NCBI RefSeq assembly: GCF_007115105.1 | Contig: NZ_SULJ01000001.1 | Location: forward strand, 806,001 to 870,000 | Source of the DNA: Clostridium sp. HBUAS56010 | GTDB lineage: Bacteria; Bacillota; Clostridia; Lachnospirales; Lachnospiraceae | Direction of reading: 5' to 3' | DNA length: 64,000 nt | Part shown: one piece after another, positions 19,312-28,416 of the stretch | How positions within the stretch are numbered: the first letter of the stretch is position 1 | Layout: each line of letters begins with the position of its first letter | Made by a program: the position numbers and the translations under genes | The notes under the pieces: generated by a model | The model's input: only the letters and a program-made list of their open reading frames with translations | Told to the model about the DNA's origin: nothing | The model's database searches: none

Positions 19312-21036
19312 TTAGAACAATCCCTCTGGTAAACCCGGACAGGAAATCTCATCGTTGCAATCAAACAAAAGGAAGAAGTCTTCGTACTTTAATCTTCCGG
19401 ATTTCAACTCTTCCGCAAGCAAAAGGAGAGTCACAGAACTGACTGCCGCCCCTTTCAATCCATTTCGGACGGATATCAGATTGAGCCTGTCCCGGAATCC
19501 TCCGATAAATGCGCCTGAAAGAAATGCAAACCGGAAATGAGTGACGGATTCATCAAAAATCTCCCACCACCGGTTGGGATTTAACAAATCGCTTCTTTCC
19601 CTGTTCTCTTCCAGGTAGCGGTTCATCTCATCCGCCTGTTTAATCGGGAGGGAGTACCCCTTTCCATATGCCTTATTGTCAATAATCAGTCCTTTGTCTC
19701 CGTAGAACACACAGACATCAGGCTTTCTGGTGTCCCCAAGTCTGGCACCCTGAAAGGAAAGCTCTTTTGTCAAAAGTTCCGCGGTCTGAATCTCGTAATC
19801 CCGGTCAGAGTTCCCGTCAAATCCCAGATCAACTAAAATCAGATACCTGTGATCAATCCTTGTAAGCCGGCTTCTTAGATAATCCTTATAGACAGAAACT
19901 TCCGACTTGACAGGAATTGCAAACTCTTGCTGGTCCGGCAGTTCCAGACCATGAATCTCATCCATGATCCGGTAAGTGTCCCCGGTCTTTTTCACCTGCA
20001 ATCCAATATTTTCGAAACTCCGGATATCATCGAGAATTGTCTCCGGCTCTTCATAAAGCCCTTTCCGGATTAGATATTCCCTGATCTGATAGAGACTGCG
20101 GTAACTGCCTTCCAGATGCTTGATAATATGGGTTCTTCTGTTTCTTAGATAATCCCGGTCCGCCGCTTTTGTTGCCAGCATGTCCCACATGACCCGCTTA
20201 GATATCTTAAAAGCTCTGGAAACACCTGTAATATGCTTGATCACCGTTCTGCCCCTGAGCGTAAGCTTATAGGACTGGGGAATTACCGCGTCTGATATGG
20301 TTTTTGGTTCCCGGATAATCCAGCCTGTCTGTAAAAGCCAGCTGCATATGGTGCGGACATATTTGTCACTGGTGCCCTCCGTATCCTGCAATAGTTTTGT
20401 TCGCTCTTCCTTTGTATCCGCCTCCATAAGCCCTTGTAAAATCATAGACTGGGGAATGGAGGTGAAACCGGCTTCTCCTATAAATCCAAGCCTTGCCCCG
20501 ATTTCAAACTTCGTTAAATGCCCTTCCTTTTCCAGAAGAGACAAGACTCTGCAAACAGGGGGATAAGATAACAATGCAGTTTTGAGCACCTCTGCTTCTT
20601 CCTGGCTTCCTTCTTCTGAACCGGCATAGAGACTGCCCAGTTCGGAAAGAGAACAGACATCGTCTCTCCTGTCATAATTGAGAAATCCCACACTCACTGC
20701 CCAGCGTAAAAAGGAATCGGCAGGCCAGTCACTCTGGTATTCCTTCCTCTGCCCGGGAAGAACCGCCTGAATAATTCCGGAACAAGGTGCATTGCTTCTG
20801 CTGTAACCGGCAGGAGTTCCCTTTCCTTTCAGGTGGGTATAGGGAATACAGACAGGTTTTGCCTCCAGCTCTTTGATGAACGTATCTCTTCCATCTTTTT
20901 CCAATATCAGTCTGGGAATCTTGTCTGTGCGAAGGATTCGATTAATGGGAGATCCTGGTACAAAAACGGATACCACATTTTTCAAATTCTTCAGGGTATA
21001 TGCCTCCTGTACCCAGCCAAATGTTCTGTCTGCCAC
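19312..21036 (-). CDS. FokI-like type IIS restriction endonuclease
   Basis: A 574-residue protein matching R.FokI (583 residues) over its whole length from memory. The N-terminal recognition part has TFGWVQ, SNAPCSGIIQA, DWPADSFLRWA, HLTKFEIG and SDKYVRT, each with an obvious FokI counterpart. The C-terminal PD-(D/E)XK nuclease has GDTRKPD (D440) and IIDNKAYGKGYSLPI (D453, K455), matching FokI D450, D467 and K469. Then come QADEMNRYLEENRER and NPNRWWEIF. The start is GTG at 21036, 7 nt after GGGAAG; the earlier ATG overlaps a -10-like TATACT. No methyltransferase gene is adjacent or anywhere in the window. Confidence 0.92.
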   Translation of the reverse strand: MADRTFGWVQEAYTLKNLKNVVSVFVPGSPINRILRTDKIPRLILEKDGRDTFIKELEAKPVCIPYTHLKGKGTPAGYSRSNAPCSGIIQAVLPGQRKEYQSDWPADSFLRWAVSVGFLNYDRRDDVCSLSELGSLYAGSEEGSQEEAEVLKTALLSYPPVCRVLSLLEKEGHLTKFEIGARLGFIGEAGFTSIPQSMILQGLMEADTKEERTKLLQDTEGTSDKYVRTICSWLLQTGWIIREPKTISDAVIPQSYKLTLRGRTVIKHITGVSRAFKISKRVMWDMLATKAADRDYLRNRRTHIIKHLEGSYRSLYQIREYLIRKGLYEEPETILDDIRSFENIGLQVKKTGDTYRIMDEIHGLELPDQQEFAIPVKSEVSVYKDYLRSRLTRIDHRYLILVDLGFDGNSDRDYEIQTAELLTKELSFQGARLGDTRKPDVCVFYGDKGLIIDNKAYGKGYSLPIKQADEMNRYLEENRERSDLLNPNRWWEIFDESVTHFRFAFLSGAFIGGFRDRLNLISVRNGLKGAAVSSVTLLLLAEELKSGRLKYEDFFLLFDCNDEISCPGLPEGLF

Positions 21037-21170
21037 GTTTTTTCTTCCCTTTCTTTTTTTTAGTATAGCATACATTGGAGGTTTCGCAAAATGATTTGCT
21101 TTGTTCTCTTTGTTCTCCTGTGATATAATAACAAAGATCGGGAACCTCCAGGAGAAAGGAACAAAGGATA

Positions 21171-22316
21171 ATGGGAAAACTACAGCTTATGATTCTGTTT
21201 TTTATTGCTTTTTCCCTCTGCCTTCACATAAAAAAAGGGCGGGGAGACAAGGCGTATTTGAAAAAACTTATTATGGGAAATGTCAACAGCAAAAACAGAA
21301 TTGTCTATCTGGATTATATCCGGCTCATTGCAACTCTTTTCGTTTTGCTGGTTCATTGTCTGGATGGAACAGGCACCATCTCCCCAACAGATCGAACTGC
21401 ATTCATCGTCCGTCAGTCACTGATCAGCATTTTATTTGTCTGCAACACCCTGTTCATTATGAACAGCGGTGCTTTGATTCTCAATCAGACAGCAGACTCC
21501 CTTAAAACGTTTTACTATAAACGCTTTTTTCATGTTGCCATCCCTTTTTTCTGTTACTACGGTATTTATATTCTTTTAGCTTCCCGGTATTTTACTTCCG
21601 GTTTCTTTAAAGGACTTCTTCACGCAGCCAGAGATATGGCGGCTGGTCCCATCGACTGGACCCCTCATCTGTGGGTGATCTATGTGATTTTGTCTCTGTA
21701 TATTCTTGCGCCCTTTTTTTCTATTTTGCTGAAACATCTGTCCCCTGCCATGCTCCATGGACTTGCAGTACTCATTCTGCTCTTCCAGTGTGTTGCCGTT
21801 TACCTGCCTGTCTTTGGTCTGCCTGTTAATGTTCAGCTCATGATAAGCCCCTGGCTGGGTGTATTTTTGCTTGGATATTACTTTTCCCATCCGGTGTCAT
21901 TATCCAGGCGACGCCTGTACGGAATCCTTGGTCTGGTTTCACTGGCAGGAACTGTGCTTTGCGTGGCTTACCGCCAGGACTATAGCGCCATCCTGCTGGC
22001 AGAAGGAGCGCCCATGATGATTCTTATTGCAGGAGCCATCTTCCTGCTGCTTCGTTCCATAGAAACGATTCTTCCAAAGCCTAAAACCCTGATGAGGATT
22101 GTTGTCCGTTACAGTTATTCCATCCTGCTGGTCCACTGGGCAGTCCTTTATTTTGTCCGTGAACCCATGGGAATGGGACAAAATCCATGGCTGGCTTTTG
22201 TTCTGGTTCTGGTATTTTCAACGGCTGCTGCCATCTTATTCGACCAGACTGTGGTTTTTTGTATCCAAAGTCTGGTTAAAATTCCTGCCCGGCTTCTTCG
22301 AAACAAGAACACTTAA
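21171..22316 (+). CDS. Acyltransferase family 3 membrane protein
   Basis: A 381-residue integral membrane O-acyltransferase (OafA/YrhL/WecH family) with about ten membrane spans. The family's first catalytic block appears as RIVYLDYIRLIATLFVLLVH with the conserved His. The start at 21171 has AAAGG 4-5 nt upstream. An internal Met (21273) directly before the conserved block lacks a ribosome binding site, though the N-terminal 34 residues include an extra hydrophobic segment. Expected role: acetylation of a cell-surface polysaccharide. It is divergent from the FokI-like gene and unrelated in function. Confidence 0.82.
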   Translation: MGKLQLMILFFIAFSLCLHIKKGRGDKAYLKKLIMGNVNSKNRIVYLDYIRLIATLFVLLVHCLDGTGTISPTDRTAFIVRQSLISILFVCNTLFIMNSGALILNQTADSLKTFYYKRFFHVAIPFFCYYGIYILLASRYFTSGFFKGLLHAARDMAAGPIDWTPHLWVIYVILSLYILAPFFSILLKHLSPAMLHGLAVLILLFQCVAVYLPVFGLPVNVQLMISPWLGVFLLGYYFSHPVSLSRRRLYGILGLVSLAGTVLCVAYRQDYSAILLAEGAPMMILIAGAIFLLLRSIETILPKPKTLMRIVVRYSYSILLVHWAVLYFVREPMGMGQNPWLAFVLVLVFSTAAAILFDQTVVFCIQSLVKIPARLLRNKNT

Positions 22317-23464
22317 TCTTCTTCCGGCTGTTCTGCTGCAATGGGGCGGACCGTGATTCCATTGATCTCCACATGCTCGCTGATTCCGATCACAATACAG
22401 GGACGGCCGTCGATCATCCGGTTTTCCACCAGATAAGTCTTATCAGGAGCCACTTTAATACTTACATCGGTAGTCTTTATCTCAAAGCTTCTGGTATTGA
22501 CCACATTGGAAGCGATAAATTCCGGGCCTTTTCCTTCCTCGCCAGCATCAAATCTCTGTTCAAACTCTTCCAGCTTCTCCTGACTTGCACCGTTATTTTC
22601 AAGCAGCTTTTTCATCTGATACTTGTCCAGAGTAAATGGTGCCGGTTCATCCTTTGTATCTTCCAAAATTTCATGAATGCTCTCATGAATATTCTTTACC
22701 GTCTCAAAATCACAATTCTCCCCTAAGGTTTCTTCCACAATTGCCTGAAAGGTCTCTTTCTGATCTTTGGCGGTCAAAGGAATCACACAGCCTAATAATT
22801 CATCAATCAGACGTTCTGGTATCTGCTCCGGATTCTTTGAATAGTACAGCAGTCCATGAATATCCGTATTGCGGTCTGTAAATGCAGGAAAGAGAAAACC
22901 GGTATCAGGGGCTTCCACAATCCAGTCCCTGCTTCTGTTTTCAATCACATTGGCTTCTGAGTTATAGCAAAGTCCCGCTTTGGAAAGCTTGACCGGACAG
23001 ATGCAGCACTGAATAAATTCATAGACAAAATCAGAAGCATCGTACATCTCCAGTCCATCTGAAGATTTTGCCGGAATATCATAGGCACAATGAATGAGGA
23101 TTATGTAATAGTTTTCACCGTAATCATAACTTGCAATTACTTTGTCATAGAACTCTTCTAAAAGCCCATCATCTTTTAACTGGCTGTCCCGAAGTTTTAA
23201 AAGGAAGTTCTGGGTCCCTCCCTCCTCTTCCGTCTGGAGAGGGAATTCCATGTTCACCAGATTTTTACCGACGGAACCGGAAAGTCCTCCTTTAAATATG
23301 GTAAAATACTTAAACGCTTCTTCCTCCGGCAAAGATAAAAATGCTTCTTTTAATTCTGTTCTTTTATTTTTTTCCGCATCTACATAGCAGCCGCAGATTC
23401 TGCTGATTGCACAGTTTGCCGGGGTGAACAGCTTCTTGATTTCATTGGTTTCCTTTTTGTTCAT
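22313..23464 (-). CDS. DUF4317 protein
   Basis: A 383-residue soluble protein that I recognise as the DUF4317 family of clostridia (opening KKETNEIKKLFTPANCAISRICGCYVD, quoted in part: LFTPANCAISRICGCYVD). No membrane segment, signal peptide or catalytic motif is visible. The middle is rich in acidic residues. The start was placed at 23464, 7 nt after AGGAGAG. It overlaps the acyltransferase stop by 4 bp on the opposite strand. Function unknown. Confidence 0.75.
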   Translation of the reverse strand: MNKKETNEIKKLFTPANCAISRICGCYVDAEKNKRTELKEAFLSLPEEEAFKYFTIFKGGLSGSVGKNLVNMEFPLQTEEEGGTQNFLLKLRDSQLKDDGLLEEFYDKVIASYDYGENYYIILIHCAYDIPAKSSDGLEMYDASDFVYEFIQCCICPVKLSKAGLCYNSEANVIENRSRDWIVEAPDTGFLFPAFTDRNTDIHGLLYYSKNPEQIPERLIDELLGCVIPLTAKDQKETFQAIVEETLGENCDFETVKNIHESIHEILEDTKDEPAPFTLDKYQMKKLLENNGASQEKLEEFEQRFDAGEEGKGPEFIASNVVNTRSFEIKTTDVSIKVAPDKTYLVENRMIDGRPCIVIGISEHVEINGITVRPIAAEQPEED

Positions 23465-23531
23465 ATATGCGATCTCTCCTGTCTGAATGGGAGGCAAAAA
23501 GCCTTAGTACCCAAAACCTGCCTCTCAAAAA

Positions 23532-23560
23532 AAGCCCACAGACCATGGGTCAGTGAGCTT
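23532..23560 (-). terminator. Intrinsic terminator after desulfoferrodoxin
   Basis: On the minus strand AAGCTCACTGACC pairs with GGTCTGTGGGCTT (a few mismatches) and is followed by TTTTT. Confidence 0.75.
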
Positions 23561-23573
23561 TTCACTCGTTTCG

Positions 23574-23948
23574 TTATTTTTCTGCTTTCCATAAACCATG
23601 AAGGTTACAGTATTCATATGCTGCGATCACCTCATCGCCTTCTGTCAAGACAAATTGAGCAACTGGTTTCTCTCCTGGACTTAATGTCTTTTGCTGGCTG
23701 CCCTGTCTGGTCTCTAATACAATAAAACTGATGAAATGTTCAGGAAGCATGGGATGTTCTACGGAACCTACCGTAACTTTCACATTCTGTCCATCAATCT
23801 CAATAACTGGAACATGTTTTTCTGTTGCCGCATCTGTGGTATTGGCTTTTAACTCCTGCATCTTATCTCCACAGCAGGTGATGGTGCCGCCTCTTTTTTC
23901 AACTACAGCTACAATGTTTCCGCAATGATTACACTTTAAAAACTCCAT
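23574..23948 (-). CDS. Desulfoferrodoxin (superoxide reductase)
   Basis: A 124-residue two-iron superoxide reductase, reducing superoxide to peroxide without making oxygen. Center I is a rubredoxin-like Fe(Cys)4 site: C6, C9 and the adjacent pair C25-C26. Center II ligands are all visible: H45 (EKHVP, with E43/K44), H65, H71, C114 and H117 (YCNLHGLW). The start was moved to 23948 (GGAGGA upstream); the longer frame adds an unrelated N-terminus. It stands alone with its own terminator and fits a strict anaerobe. Confidence 0.93.
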   Translation of the reverse strand: MEFLKCNHCGNIVAVVEKRGGTITCCGDKMQELKANTTDAATEKHVPVIEIDGQNVKVTVGSVEHPMLPEHFISFIVLETRQGSQQKTLSPGEKPVAQFVLTEGDEVIAAYEYCNLHGLWKAEK

Positions 23949-24084
23949 GTGAATATCCTCCTCTATATGTACTGGCTCCCTAAAATCAACAAAGCCAGTA
24001 TACCATAATTTTGACACTTTTACAATATATGCCATGGTGCAAAAATCAGACCTTTATTCCCTTTTATAAGCCCCTGAAATGCAG

Positions 24085-25830
24085 TTACGGCAAAGTCCAG
24101 TTCTGACTCTGATTCTGTAACTCCACCATATGGCGGTAAATGCCGTCATTTTCATAAAGAGCGGAAGGGCTTCCCTGTTCTGCTACCAGTCCATCCTTTA
24201 ATACCACAATCCAGTCCGCCTTTGCAACCGTTCTCATGCGGTGAGCAATAATCAGTACCGTCTTATTCTTCACCAGACTTGAGATGGCTGCCTGCACCAT
24301 GGATTCATTCTCCACATCGAGGGAAGCGGTCGCTTCATCCAGTAAGATAACAGGTGCATCCTTTAAAAGTGCTCTTGCAATGGATAACCGCTGCCGTTCC
24401 CCTCCGGAAAGCACCGAACCATTTTCACCGATTCTGGTTTGAAACCCATCAGGAAGGCGGTTAATAAAATCCATACACCGGGCAGCTTTTGCAGCTTCCA
24501 TTACTTCCTGATCCGTGGCATCTTTTCTTCCAAGGCGGATATTCTCCATAATGGTATTATTAAACAGCACTACATCCTGGAAAACAACAGCGAAATTCTC
24601 AAGTAGCCGCTCCGGGTCCACCTTAGACACATCAACGCCTCCAATGGTAATTCTTCCCTTATCCCCATCCCAGAAACGGGCGGCAAGTTTTGCAGCGGTG
24701 CTCTTTCCTCCCCCGGAAGGGCCAACAAGTGCAGTTACTTTTCCCTGTTTTGCCACAAATGACACATCCTTTAAGACCGGTTCCCCGTGATCATAGGAAA
24801 ATCCCACATGGCTAAACTCTACGTCATACCCATCATAGGTGACCTGCTCTTCCCCCTTCTGAATGGGCTGTTCTTCAATGTTCTTCATGCGCTCCACCCG
24901 GAGTACGGTGGAAAATACTGCCGACAGATTCATAAGACAACCGCTTAAAGGACCATAGATTCGGGTTGCCGCAATCATAAAGATTAAGAAAACCATAAAA
25001 TCTATTTTATTTTGTGATAACAGCACTGCACCGCAAAGAACGGTACTTGCCATTCCTATCTTTAAAATCATCTGGGACGCAGTCACAAGCATTCCATTGA
25101 TTACCTCAATCCTGGCAGTAATATTTTCGATGTCTACTAATTTGCTGCTGAGCGCATATAGATAGCTTTCCCGTTGGTTATTTGCTTTAATATCCTGAAT
25201 ATTTTCAATACATTCCTGAATCCCGTCTGAAGCCGCCAGAATCTTTTTTCTCTGCTTTTCCTCCATCCGGTCAATCACTGGTCTGACTCCTGCAGAGAGA
25301 AGAAATGCAGCCGGAACCACCCACAGTATGGAGATTCCCATCTTCCAGTTGAGAGATAGCAAACCAATCCCAATCAGGCAGGTAGAAAGAACAGCACCAA
25401 TCAGTTCCGGGATAAAATGAGACAGCGCCGTTTCCATCCAGGCACAGTCCCCCATAATGGTAGTTGTCAGATCAGCAAGATCCCTTTTTCCAAAGAAGGA
25501 CAGCGGAATCTTACGCAGCTTCTCCGCCAGTTGAATTCTCAGATTAGCACTTTCTTCATAAGAGGAAAGAAAAGTGGCATTGTATTGGCGGTATTCAAAA
25601 ATAAAAATAAGAATAAGGAACAAAATACTAAATCCTATATAGGCCGGAAGTCCCATACCCGATCCTTCTCTCCCCAAATAAGGAGAAAGGATCTGTTCCA
25701 GATACAGTGCAAGAAGCCCCATGGGCAGCATAATTCCTATGTTCGTCAGCCCGCAGGCAACCACTGCTTTTTGTAAATCTTTTGCCCCCTGATCGCTTAA
25801 TGCAAAAATTCTCTTCAAGTAACTAGTCAT
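24085..25830 (-). CDS. ABC exporter half-transporter B
   Basis: A 581-residue type IV ABC half-transporter: a membrane domain with six spans (about residues 20-310) fused to an ATPase with Walker A GPSGGGKST, signature LSGGERQR and Walker B VILLDEATASLD. The start was set at 25830, overlapping the stop of the upstream half-transporter by 8 bp. That coupling implies a heterodimer. The pair is behind a TetR regulator, which suggests drug, peptide or siderophore-type cargo; the sequence does not say which. Confidence 0.85.
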   Translation of the reverse strand: MTSYLKRIFALSDQGAKDLQKAVVACGLTNIGIMLPMGLLALYLEQILSPYLGREGSGMGLPAYIGFSILFLILIFIFEYRQYNATFLSSYEESANLRIQLAEKLRKIPLSFFGKRDLADLTTTIMGDCAWMETALSHFIPELIGAVLSTCLIGIGLLSLNWKMGISILWVVPAAFLLSAGVRPVIDRMEEKQRKKILAASDGIQECIENIQDIKANNQRESYLYALSSKLVDIENITARIEVINGMLVTASQMILKIGMASTVLCGAVLLSQNKIDFMVFLIFMIAATRIYGPLSGCLMNLSAVFSTVLRVERMKNIEEQPIQKGEEQVTYDGYDVEFSHVGFSYDHGEPVLKDVSFVAKQGKVTALVGPSGGGKSTAAKLAARFWDGDKGRITIGGVDVSKVDPERLLENFAVVFQDVVLFNNTIMENIRLGRKDATDQEVMEAAKAARCMDFINRLPDGFQTRIGENGSVLSGGERQRLSIARALLKDAPVILLDEATASLDVENESMVQAAISSLVKNKTVLIIAHRMRTVAKADWIVVLKDGLVAEQGSPSALYENDGIYRHMVELQNQSQNWTLP

Positions 25831-27637
25831 GCTTTTCACCAACTTTCCAGGAAACTGATCTCTTGTAATCTTCCCACATTGCCGCATATAGTCCATGATT
25901 TTGGACCAGCTCATCATGGGTACCGCTTTCTTTGATCTCACCATGATTCATTACCAGAATCTTATCCGCTCCGGCAACCGTTGACAGGCGGTGTGCAATC
26001 ATGAGAACGGTCTTTCCCTTTACCAGGATTTCAAAGGCTTTCTGAATCTGGTGTTCGTTATCCGGATCTGCAAATGCAGTTGCCTCATCAAGCACGATTA
26101 TGGGAGAATCTTTTAAAATCGCCCTTGCCAGTGCAATTCTCTGGCATTCCCCTCCAGATAAGTAAACCCCGTTTGTGCCTACTACGGTGTGAATTCCTTC
26201 CGGAAATTTCTCTATAATATCCTCACAGCACGCAGCTTTTAATGCGTTACCAACTTCTATTTCGGTTGCTTCGGGTCTTGCTGCTCTTACATTGTCCAAA
26301 AGGCTGGCTTTAAACAGCCGGCTATCCTGAAATACAAAGCTGACCTGACGCATTAATTCTTCGGTTCCAATCTCTCTTACATCTACGCCGCCAACCAGTA
26401 TAGCTCCCTCATCCACGTCATAAAATCTGGAGATTAAATTGGCTACGGTTGTCTTTCCGCCACCCGATGGACCCACAATTGCAAAAGTTTTTCCTTCCGG
26501 AATACAGAAAGAAACGTTAGAAACTGCAGGTTTCTTATTCTTTTCATAAGAAAACGTTACTCCTTTTAGTTCTACGGAACTGTTATCTGGAACTTTTTTA
26601 TGCTCCGGCTCTGTAAAAGGCTTCTGATTCATGATTTCCATAATTCTTGCCAACGCTTCCTTTGCCTGTAACGTATTTTCACTGGTCCACATAATCTTAT
26701 CCATCATGGACACACAGACAGGAGTAAAAAGCACATAAAAGATGAAATCAAGAATTATGTTCATACCAGAAGCTCCTGTTGCTGCATTTCCTATAAGTAA
26801 AATTCCTGCCGGAATTAAAAAAGCAAAGATTCCGTTAATGCTCATAGTGTAACCACACATGGGAATCCGAAGGGACAAGGCATACTTGACTGCCCAGTCT
26901 CTGTAACGGAGAATGGACCCATGAAAATTTTTAAAGGAAAAAATACTCTGCTGAAATGTTTTTACAACCGGAATCCCCCTTATATACTCTACCGCCTCAT
27001 TATTCATATCCTCAAGTGCATCCTGGTACTGTCTCATAGACTCTGCCATTCCCGGTCCCATCATACGGAACAAAAAAATCACTCCAACTGCCATAGGCAA
27101 AAGACTGATCAGACCAAAACGCCAGTCAAAGAAGAACAAAAGAAACAACACCGCAACCGGTGTCACCAGTGCCCCGGAAAGATCCGGAAGCTGATGGGCA
27201 AGAAATGTCTCTGTCTGTCCTGCTCCGTCATCAATGATTCTCCGTATCTTTCCGCTTCCCAATCCCTTGATATACCCAACTGGAAGTTTTGCCAGGTGGT
27301 ATAGGGCAACGGTTTTCAAATTCCTTGCCGTGCGGAATGCGGATAAATGGGTGCAAAGTAAGGCAACAAGGTAAATTGCCATAGAAAGAACCGAGGTTCC
27401 TACTGCCATAATTCCATACCAGACCAGTTTCTCTGTCTGGTTTCCAGCCGTCCATACAAGAAGGGCTTCTTTTACTGCCAGCCACATAAAAATATAAGGC
27501 AGCAGTCCCACAACTGCACTGACTCCTGATAAGATACAGCCAATTACAGTCATATGCCTGTAATTTCCTGCAAAAGTCATCAGTGTGACCTTTTTGTTAT
27601 CCGGCAGCACTTTCATAATTTTTCTTTTTTCGTTCAC
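25823..27637 (-). CDS. ABC exporter half-transporter A
   Basis: A 604-residue partner of the downstream half-transporter: six membrane spans, then an ATPase with Walker A GPSGGGKTT, signature LSGGECQR and Walker B IIVLDEATAFADPD. The signature and the post-Walker-B segment (AFADPD rather than ASLD) are the IrtB-like/lipid-type variant and differ from the partner, so the two ATP sites are not equivalent. GTG start at 27637, 6 nt after AGGAGG. First gene of the pair, 46 bp after the TetR gene. Confidence 0.84.
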   Translation of the reverse strand: MNEKRKIMKVLPDNKKVTLMTFAGNYRHMTVIGCILSGVSAVVGLLPYIFMWLAVKEALLVWTAGNQTEKLVWYGIMAVGTSVLSMAIYLVALLCTHLSAFRTARNLKTVALYHLAKLPVGYIKGLGSGKIRRIIDDGAGQTETFLAHQLPDLSGALVTPVAVLFLLFFFDWRFGLISLLPMAVGVIFLFRMMGPGMAESMRQYQDALEDMNNEAVEYIRGIPVVKTFQQSIFSFKNFHGSILRYRDWAVKYALSLRIPMCGYTMSINGIFAFLIPAGILLIGNAATGASGMNIILDFIFYVLFTPVCVSMMDKIMWTSENTLQAKEALARIMEIMNQKPFTEPEHKKVPDNSSVELKGVTFSYEKNKKPAVSNVSFCIPEGKTFAIVGPSGGGKTTVANLISRFYDVDEGAILVGGVDVREIGTEELMRQVSFVFQDSRLFKASLLDNVRAARPEATEIEVGNALKAACCEDIIEKFPEGIHTVVGTNGVYLSGGECQRIALARAILKDSPIIVLDEATAFADPDNEHQIQKAFEILVKGKTVLMIAHRLSTVAGADKILVMNHGEIKESGTHDELVQNHGLYAAMWEDYKRSVSWKVGEKHD

Positions 27638-27683
27638 CTTTTTCCTCCTCTATGTTGATAATCCGCTTTTCTGTTACCTTTTC

Positions 27684-28301
27684 TTAGATCCCCATGATCT
27701 TTTTCCAGCCCGCATGCTGGAACTGTCCTAATACCAGGGAGTAAGAGACTGCCTTTTCCCTTGGAACCTGATGTTCCACAAACTCCCATAGCTGTCTTAA
27801 AAAAGAACGGGAAATAATGTGAATAAGGGTCTCATCAACATCCATCACTTCATGCCCCAGTCCCTTCATGGCATTAATAAACTCCCAACTGGACTGCTCC
27901 TCTATCTCTGTTAACTGATTCAGAAAATCGTCACAGTACCCGGGACCGCTTTTCAAAAACAGAAGCTGGAACAGATCAAACCGGTCGTAAACATAATCAA
28001 CCATTTCCGGAACCGACTCATCGGTAATCCATTCCAGTGCTTCTGCCTGTTTTTCGGGAGAAAGTTCTGCAAATTCTGAATGAACCCTCCGGTACATATC
28101 CAGAAGTCCGTCAGCCGCATCACCCACCAGGGCATCAAATAACGCCTCCTTCCCTGGAAAATATCCGTAGATGGCTCCCGTAGTCACAGAAGCTTCTTTT
28201 GCAATTCTCCGCAGAGAAGCTCCCTCATAGCCATATTTCATAAACTCATTCTTTCCCGCATCTAAAATAGCCTGTCGGGTCCCATTGACCTGTGTGTTCA
28301 T
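27684..28301 (-). CDS. TetR-family repressor of the ABC exporter
   Basis: A 205-residue TetR regulator. The N-terminal helix-turn-helix (residues about 8-55, SLRRIAKEASVTTGAIYGYF) is intact, and a helical ligand domain follows. It is upstream of, and in line with, the two ABC half-transporters. A palindrome of TetR type lies directly before its start, so it probably represses itself and the transporter. Confidence 0.87.
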   Translation of the reverse strand: MNTQVNGTRQAILDAGKNEFMKYGYEGASLRRIAKEASVTTGAIYGYFPGKEALFDALVGDAADGLLDMYRRVHSEFAELSPEKQAEALEWITDESVPEMVDYVYDRFDLFQLLFLKSGPGYCDDFLNQLTEIEEQSSWEFINAMKGLGHEVMDVDETLIHIISRSFLRQLWEFVEHQVPREKAVSYSLVLGQFQHAGWKKIMGI

Positions 28302-28316
28302 ATTCTCTCCTCATAA

Positions 28317-28346
28317 TTATAACAGCGTTATATAACACTGTTATAA
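28317..28346. promoter_or_regulatory. TetR operator palindrome
   Basis: A 30-bp near-perfect palindrome with arms TTATAACAG and CTGTTATAA around GTTATATAAC, 16 bp upstream of the TetR start. Only a C/A pair breaks symmetry. Confidence 0.75.
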
Positions 28347-28354
28347 TAAGACAA

Positions 28355-28381
28355 AAAAAGCAGGACGTCAACACGTCCTGC
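28355..28381 (-). terminator. Terminator of the cysteine ABC operon
   Basis: On the minus strand GCAGGACGT-GTTG-ACGTCCTGC is a perfect 9-bp stem followed by seven T residues, placed after the binding-protein gene. Confidence 0.88.
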
Positions 28382-28416
28382 CAATGATTTTTTCTCAATT
28401 ATTCTCTTTTTCTGGA

